Below the pieces are notes generated by a model. That model saw only the letters and a program-made list of their open reading frames with translations. It was not told the DNA's origin and made no database searches. From Methylosinus sp. H3A (lineage in GTDB: Bacteria > Pseudomonadota > Alphaproteobacteria > Rhizobiales > Beijerinckiaceae): a stretch of DNA of 64,000 bases. The translations under genes were made by a program, and so were the position numbers. This document shows, one piece after another, positions 60,910-64,000 of the stretch (positions are counted from its first letter, which is position 1; every line of letters starts with the position of its first letter). The stretch is taken from positions 81,955 to 145,954 of the forward strand of contig NZ_JADNQW010000002.1 in the NCBI RefSeq assembly GCF_015709455.1. Reading direction: 5' to 3'.

Positions 60910-62133
60910 CTAAGGCAGGAAGGCGTTCCGAACCCAAATGGCGGCGCCGTAGGTAAAGAAGATCGAAAGCCAGAGAATGAGCACCGTCACCGCGCCGACA
61001 CCGAGACGCGCGACGTTGGGACTCGCGGTGTATACGTTCTGAACGCGTCCTGCCTCATAGGACACCGTGAGAAAGAATCCGCCGACCAGTCCGCCGACGC
61101 CCACCAGCGTCGTCACGAAGAGGATGGTCGATGGCCAGTCGATATTTACTTTATAGTCGCTGATCGAGTAGCCGAAAGGCGAGAGCGCCGCGACACGAAC
61201 GATCTCTCGCCAGAGCGACACGAGACAGAGGATCGGCGCGCCCGCCGCCAGCAGCGCATAGCCTCGGCCCGGCACGCTCGCTTTCTTGACCAGCAAGAAC
61301 AAAGTCAGAAAGGAGACGACCAGCAGCCATGCGAGCGGATGCGAGATCAGATCGTTATCCTTGGACAGATCGACCAGCCACCAGAGCAAAAGCGCGAGAG
61401 ACGCCGGCAGACCAACGATTGCGACCTTGGCACCGAGTGTGCGGGCGAACGACAAATAGCCCGAATCTATGTCCTGCCGCGATGCGAGGTAGTCGGAATA
61501 GGCGAGCAAGAAAAGACCGACGGCGGGCGCGGATAGGCTGATCATGAAAAGATACCGTGACCATTGAATGGCGTGCAGCTTCGTTCCGCTCGTATCGACG
61601 ACGCCATTCGGCGCGTACCACTCCATCCAGCGCTCTGGAAGGAGCGACTGATAGGTGAGGACATGCATGATAAGCCCGTCCAGAAGGAGTATCGTCAGCG
61701 CGCCGATGGCGTAAAAGACGATCGGTCTGCCGGCGGCCTTTTTGTTCTTGGCGTAAAAGACGAACCATAGGCAATAGGCGACGATCAGCGAACCGATGAA
61801 TGCGATCGCCCAACTCGCGGATAGCACGTTCGACGCATACCATTGCGGATCGTAAATCACTTGCGTGAACAAGAGAGGAGCGACGCCGAGAACGATGAGC
61901 AGGGAGACGCCGATCTTGGCGACGGAGGTCATCGATGAGGACAAGGTCGCCCAATGTGGATCTCGTTCACGAAGCAGGAATCCGACGATGGAGAGGGCGC
62001 AGGCGCCGAGCGTCAGCAGCACGAACGCGATATGTAGAACCCACGTGCCGACGAATAGCGCCTCGAACAGGGCCGGGGGGCCCGGGACGCCGGCAGGGTC
62101 ACGCATGGCGATCATCATCGAGCTTGTCGTCAT
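60910..62133 (-). CDS. Second membrane subunit of the cytochrome bd-like oxidase
   Basis: This 407-residue protein starts at ATG 62133, two bases after the stop of subunit I. It has at least nine hydrophobic helices, with histidines in FVGTWVLHIAFVLL and LLDGLIMHVLTYQS. It lacks obvious heme c motifs. Position and size fit the partner subunit of bd-superfamily oxygen reductases with attached cytochrome c, though it is not a canonical CydB. Confidence 0.7.
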   Translation of the reverse strand: MTTSSMMIAMRDPAGVPGPPALFEALFVGTWVLHIAFVLLTLGACALSIVGFLLRERDPHWATLSSSMTSVAKIGVSLLIVLGVAPLLFTQVIYDPQWYASNVLSASWAIAFIGSLIVAYCLWFVFYAKNKKAAGRPIVFYAIGALTILLLDGLIMHVLTYQSLLPERWMEWYAPNGVVDTSGTKLHAIQWSRYLFMISLSAPAVGLFLLAYSDYLASRQDIDSGYLSFARTLGAKVAIVGLPASLALLLWWLVDLSKDNDLISHPLAWLLVVSFLTLFLLVKKASVPGRGYALLAAGAPILCLVSLWREIVRVAALSPFGYSISDYKVNIDWPSTILFVTTLVGVGGLVGGFFLTVSYEAGRVQNVYTASPNVARLGVGAVTVLILWLSIFFTYGAAIWVRNAFLP

Positions 62134-62135
62134 GG

Positions 62136-63529
62136 TCAATTTTCCTCTGATCGAGAAGGGGGTGGAGATGCGGCGAGGAGGCGCTCGCGATTGCCAGCGA
62201 TCGAAGCGAGGTAGGTTGCGAGCGCGTCGATCTCGTGGGCGGGCAGCGCGATTCTCGGCATATATGGTATCGCTCCGTGCTTGAGCGGGCCTTCGAGAAA
62301 GGCGGCGATCAGGTCTTTGTCGGCCGAGCCGTGGAACTTGTCGGGCAGACTGCGCAGGGAGCTCCTGGCTCGAGGGCGTGACAATTGGAACAAGCGATCT
62401 TGGCAAGAAGCTCACCGACCTCGAAGCGGTTGTCCGAATTTATGGTCCTTAGCCGTTCGGGAACGAAGGGATGAAGCGAGAGAAGGCCTTTCTCGGCGAT
62501 CGCGTCGACTTCTGCGACGACTCCCTTGCCGGGCGCATCGCGCGCGATGATTTGATTGCCATATATATATTGGCCGACGACGAAGGGTTTTCGCATGCTT
62601 TCGCGCATGCGCTCCTCGGGCCATACGCCAATGGTGGCGAGGAAAAGCAGCAATGCGGCGGCGATCGTCGGCCTGATGAGTTGCGGGCGCGCCCAGCCTA
62701 TCGAAAGATAGAGCGTCGTAACGACGAAGACGAGGATCATTCCGTCCGCGTAGCGTGGAAGGAGATGCGAGCGCAGCATCACGAGCGCATTCGTTGGCAG
62801 TGTCTGCAGATAATATAGGAACATCATCACTGCGAAGAATCCGCCGACGATGCCGATCGGCGCGAGCATGCGTATGACGGACGTTTTGAGCGCTGTATCC
62901 TTCACTCCGGAAGCGACGACGAAGCCGACGACCACCGCCATGACGAACATGGAGCCCGTGCGAATTCCAAGGTGAGCGAAGAAATTGAGATTGTAGAAGG
63001 CGTCATTGGTCGAGCCCGTTTCGTACCAGGCTTCATTCCCGGGCCACATCATGAAGGACAAGATGCCGACGATGAGCAGCATCGTCGCCCATGAGGAGAG
63101 CGCGAAAGACCAGGTGAGCTTCAGATGCGTCAGCGGATCGACCTTGCCGATCAGATAGACGAGCGCATAGACGCCAATCACCTCCACGGTGAAATAGACC
63201 CACTCCGTCGCCCAGACCCATACGAAGTTATGTATGAGGCCGCTGACGCCACGTGGACTCGCCACGGTGATCGCATACCAGATTCCAGGTCCAGTGATCG
63301 AGCCGATCACATAGGAGAAAACAAGGAGGAAAAGACCGTAGCGTTTTATGAAGTCGAGCAGTTCCGGCTGATTGTCCCGATAGGCTTTTGTTTCCAAAAT
63401 AGCGAAAAGGAAGGATGCGCCGACCGAGGTGTGCGACGCGACGACATGGATGACGCCGATAATGCCCATAACCCATGCGGAGCCGAGGTAAGGCACGTAG
63501 AAGGTTGGATATGCGCCGATAATGTTCAT
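62136..63529 (-). CDS. Cytochrome bd-superfamily subunit I with C-terminal heme c (frameshifted)
   Basis: The start is ATG 63529 (MNIIGAYPTFYVPYL). Nine or so helices follow, with GVIHVVASHTSVGASFLFAI, VIGSITGPGIWYAI, then WATEWVYFTVEVIGVYALV and WPGNEAWYETG. The C-terminal cytochrome c domain has KIACSNCHALEPG. At about 62363 the frame must shift by -1, after which SLRSLPDKFHGSADKDL, then YMPRIALPAHEIDALATYLA completes the heme c domain to a stop at 62136. Without the shift the frame ends at 62309. Fusion of a bd core to heme c recalls the OR-C groups of the superfamily. Confidence 0.75.
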
Positions 63530-64000
63530 TGTCCGGCATTCCCGATACGAGACCAGTTTGGCGCCGATAGGATCGGAAACTGGTCTAGCTTTTCGTTTCG
63601 AGCGAACTTGGATCGCTCGAACGATGCGTTCGAGCGGAGCGCGCTCCGAGGGTTTTAGGTCGACTATTGTGTATCTTCGGAAGCGGGGCGTTTGGATTGG
63701 ACAAATTGTCCAATGCGACAAGCCGTGCATCGTGTCACACGATGGCGGAGACTGTGGCGCTCAGCGGTCGATGTCGCGAGGGGCAATCGCGCTATCGGAT
63801 ATGACGAGAGCGGCGACGGGGCGACATCGATCAAGCGAAAAATGGACGCGTGTGTACCGAGCGTTCGGCCGCTTGGCTTCGTCAAATCATTTGCGGGCCG
63901 ACTCGCGTGTAGAGCTTGCGACTCGCTCGGCTTCACGATGAAGGAGGCCGGTCAACGCGGATGATCGTGCGACGCTGAAAAGGGCTCTATACGAAAATCG
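63530..64000. promoter_or_regulatory. Upstream region of the bd-like operon with nested palindromes
   Basis: It contains ATTGGACAAATTGTCCAAT at 63696-63714 (9-bp arms, one central base). It also has the hairpin CGCTCGAA/TTCGAGCG at 63614-63636, the palindrome GGAGCGCGCTCC at 63636-63647, and the repeat AGACCAGTTT/AAACTGGTCT at 63550-63559 and 63577-63586. No gene is supported; short frames on both strands have no recognisable features. Confidence 0.55.

Overview
The window looks like part of a repABC replicon (plasmid or chromid) of a GC-rich alphaproteobacterium, probably Hyphomicrobiales. The basis is the repA-repB-repC locus with a countertranscribed RNA, a RHE_PE00001-type remnant, a RegB/RegA-type two-component pair and the codon bias. 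A methylotroph such as Methylosinus or Methylocystis is possible, but nothing in the window proves it.

Positions 1-8.1 kb form the maintenance region. It holds an IS66 transposase fused to an unrelated N-terminus, a PIN/RHH toxin-antitoxin pair, a serine recombinase, repABC on the minus strand (with two identical 16-bp parS-like sites and a ctRNA), and a Fic protein. Positions 8.2-22.4 kb are a mosaic of accessory genes: a DUF6880/NADAR chimeric remnant, an intact NADAR gene, a Sel1-repeat protein, a VIT-domain protein with a MerR regulator, a DUF4189 protein, small membrane proteins, a 704-residue protein with an internal duplication, a thioredoxin-like and a ClpP-like periplasmic pair, and a PrlF/YhaV toxin-antitoxin module.

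Positions 22.4-57.8 kb are the centrepiece. One giant gene of about 26.5 kb (about 8,840 codons) opens with a LEPR-XLL-type motif. It then encodes beta-rich repeats, eight HGF-type modules, a glycine-rich tract, a beta-propeller, PKD-like modules, an RTX block and four LamG-like domains. Six apparent 1-nt deletions break it. Immediately downstream, in one direction, lie a DUF3467 protein, a GAF/HlyD fusion, a PqqD-like/M50/lipoyl fusion, a shortened SecA paralogue, a periplasmic adaptor and a TolC-family protein. No ABC transporter ATPase and no TpsB barrel is present. I propose that this is a dedicated, SecA-powered export system for the giant surface protein; that is inference from co-localisation.

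Positions 58.6-63.5 kb are a minus-strand operon for a cytochrome bd-like oxidase with C-terminal heme c, a second membrane subunit, a small cytochrome c, and a RegB/RegA-type redox two-component system. Palindromes lie upstream. The bd-like subunit I gene carries a seventh frameshift of the same type as those in the giant gene, so systematic sequencing deletions should be excluded before calling any of these pseudogenes.
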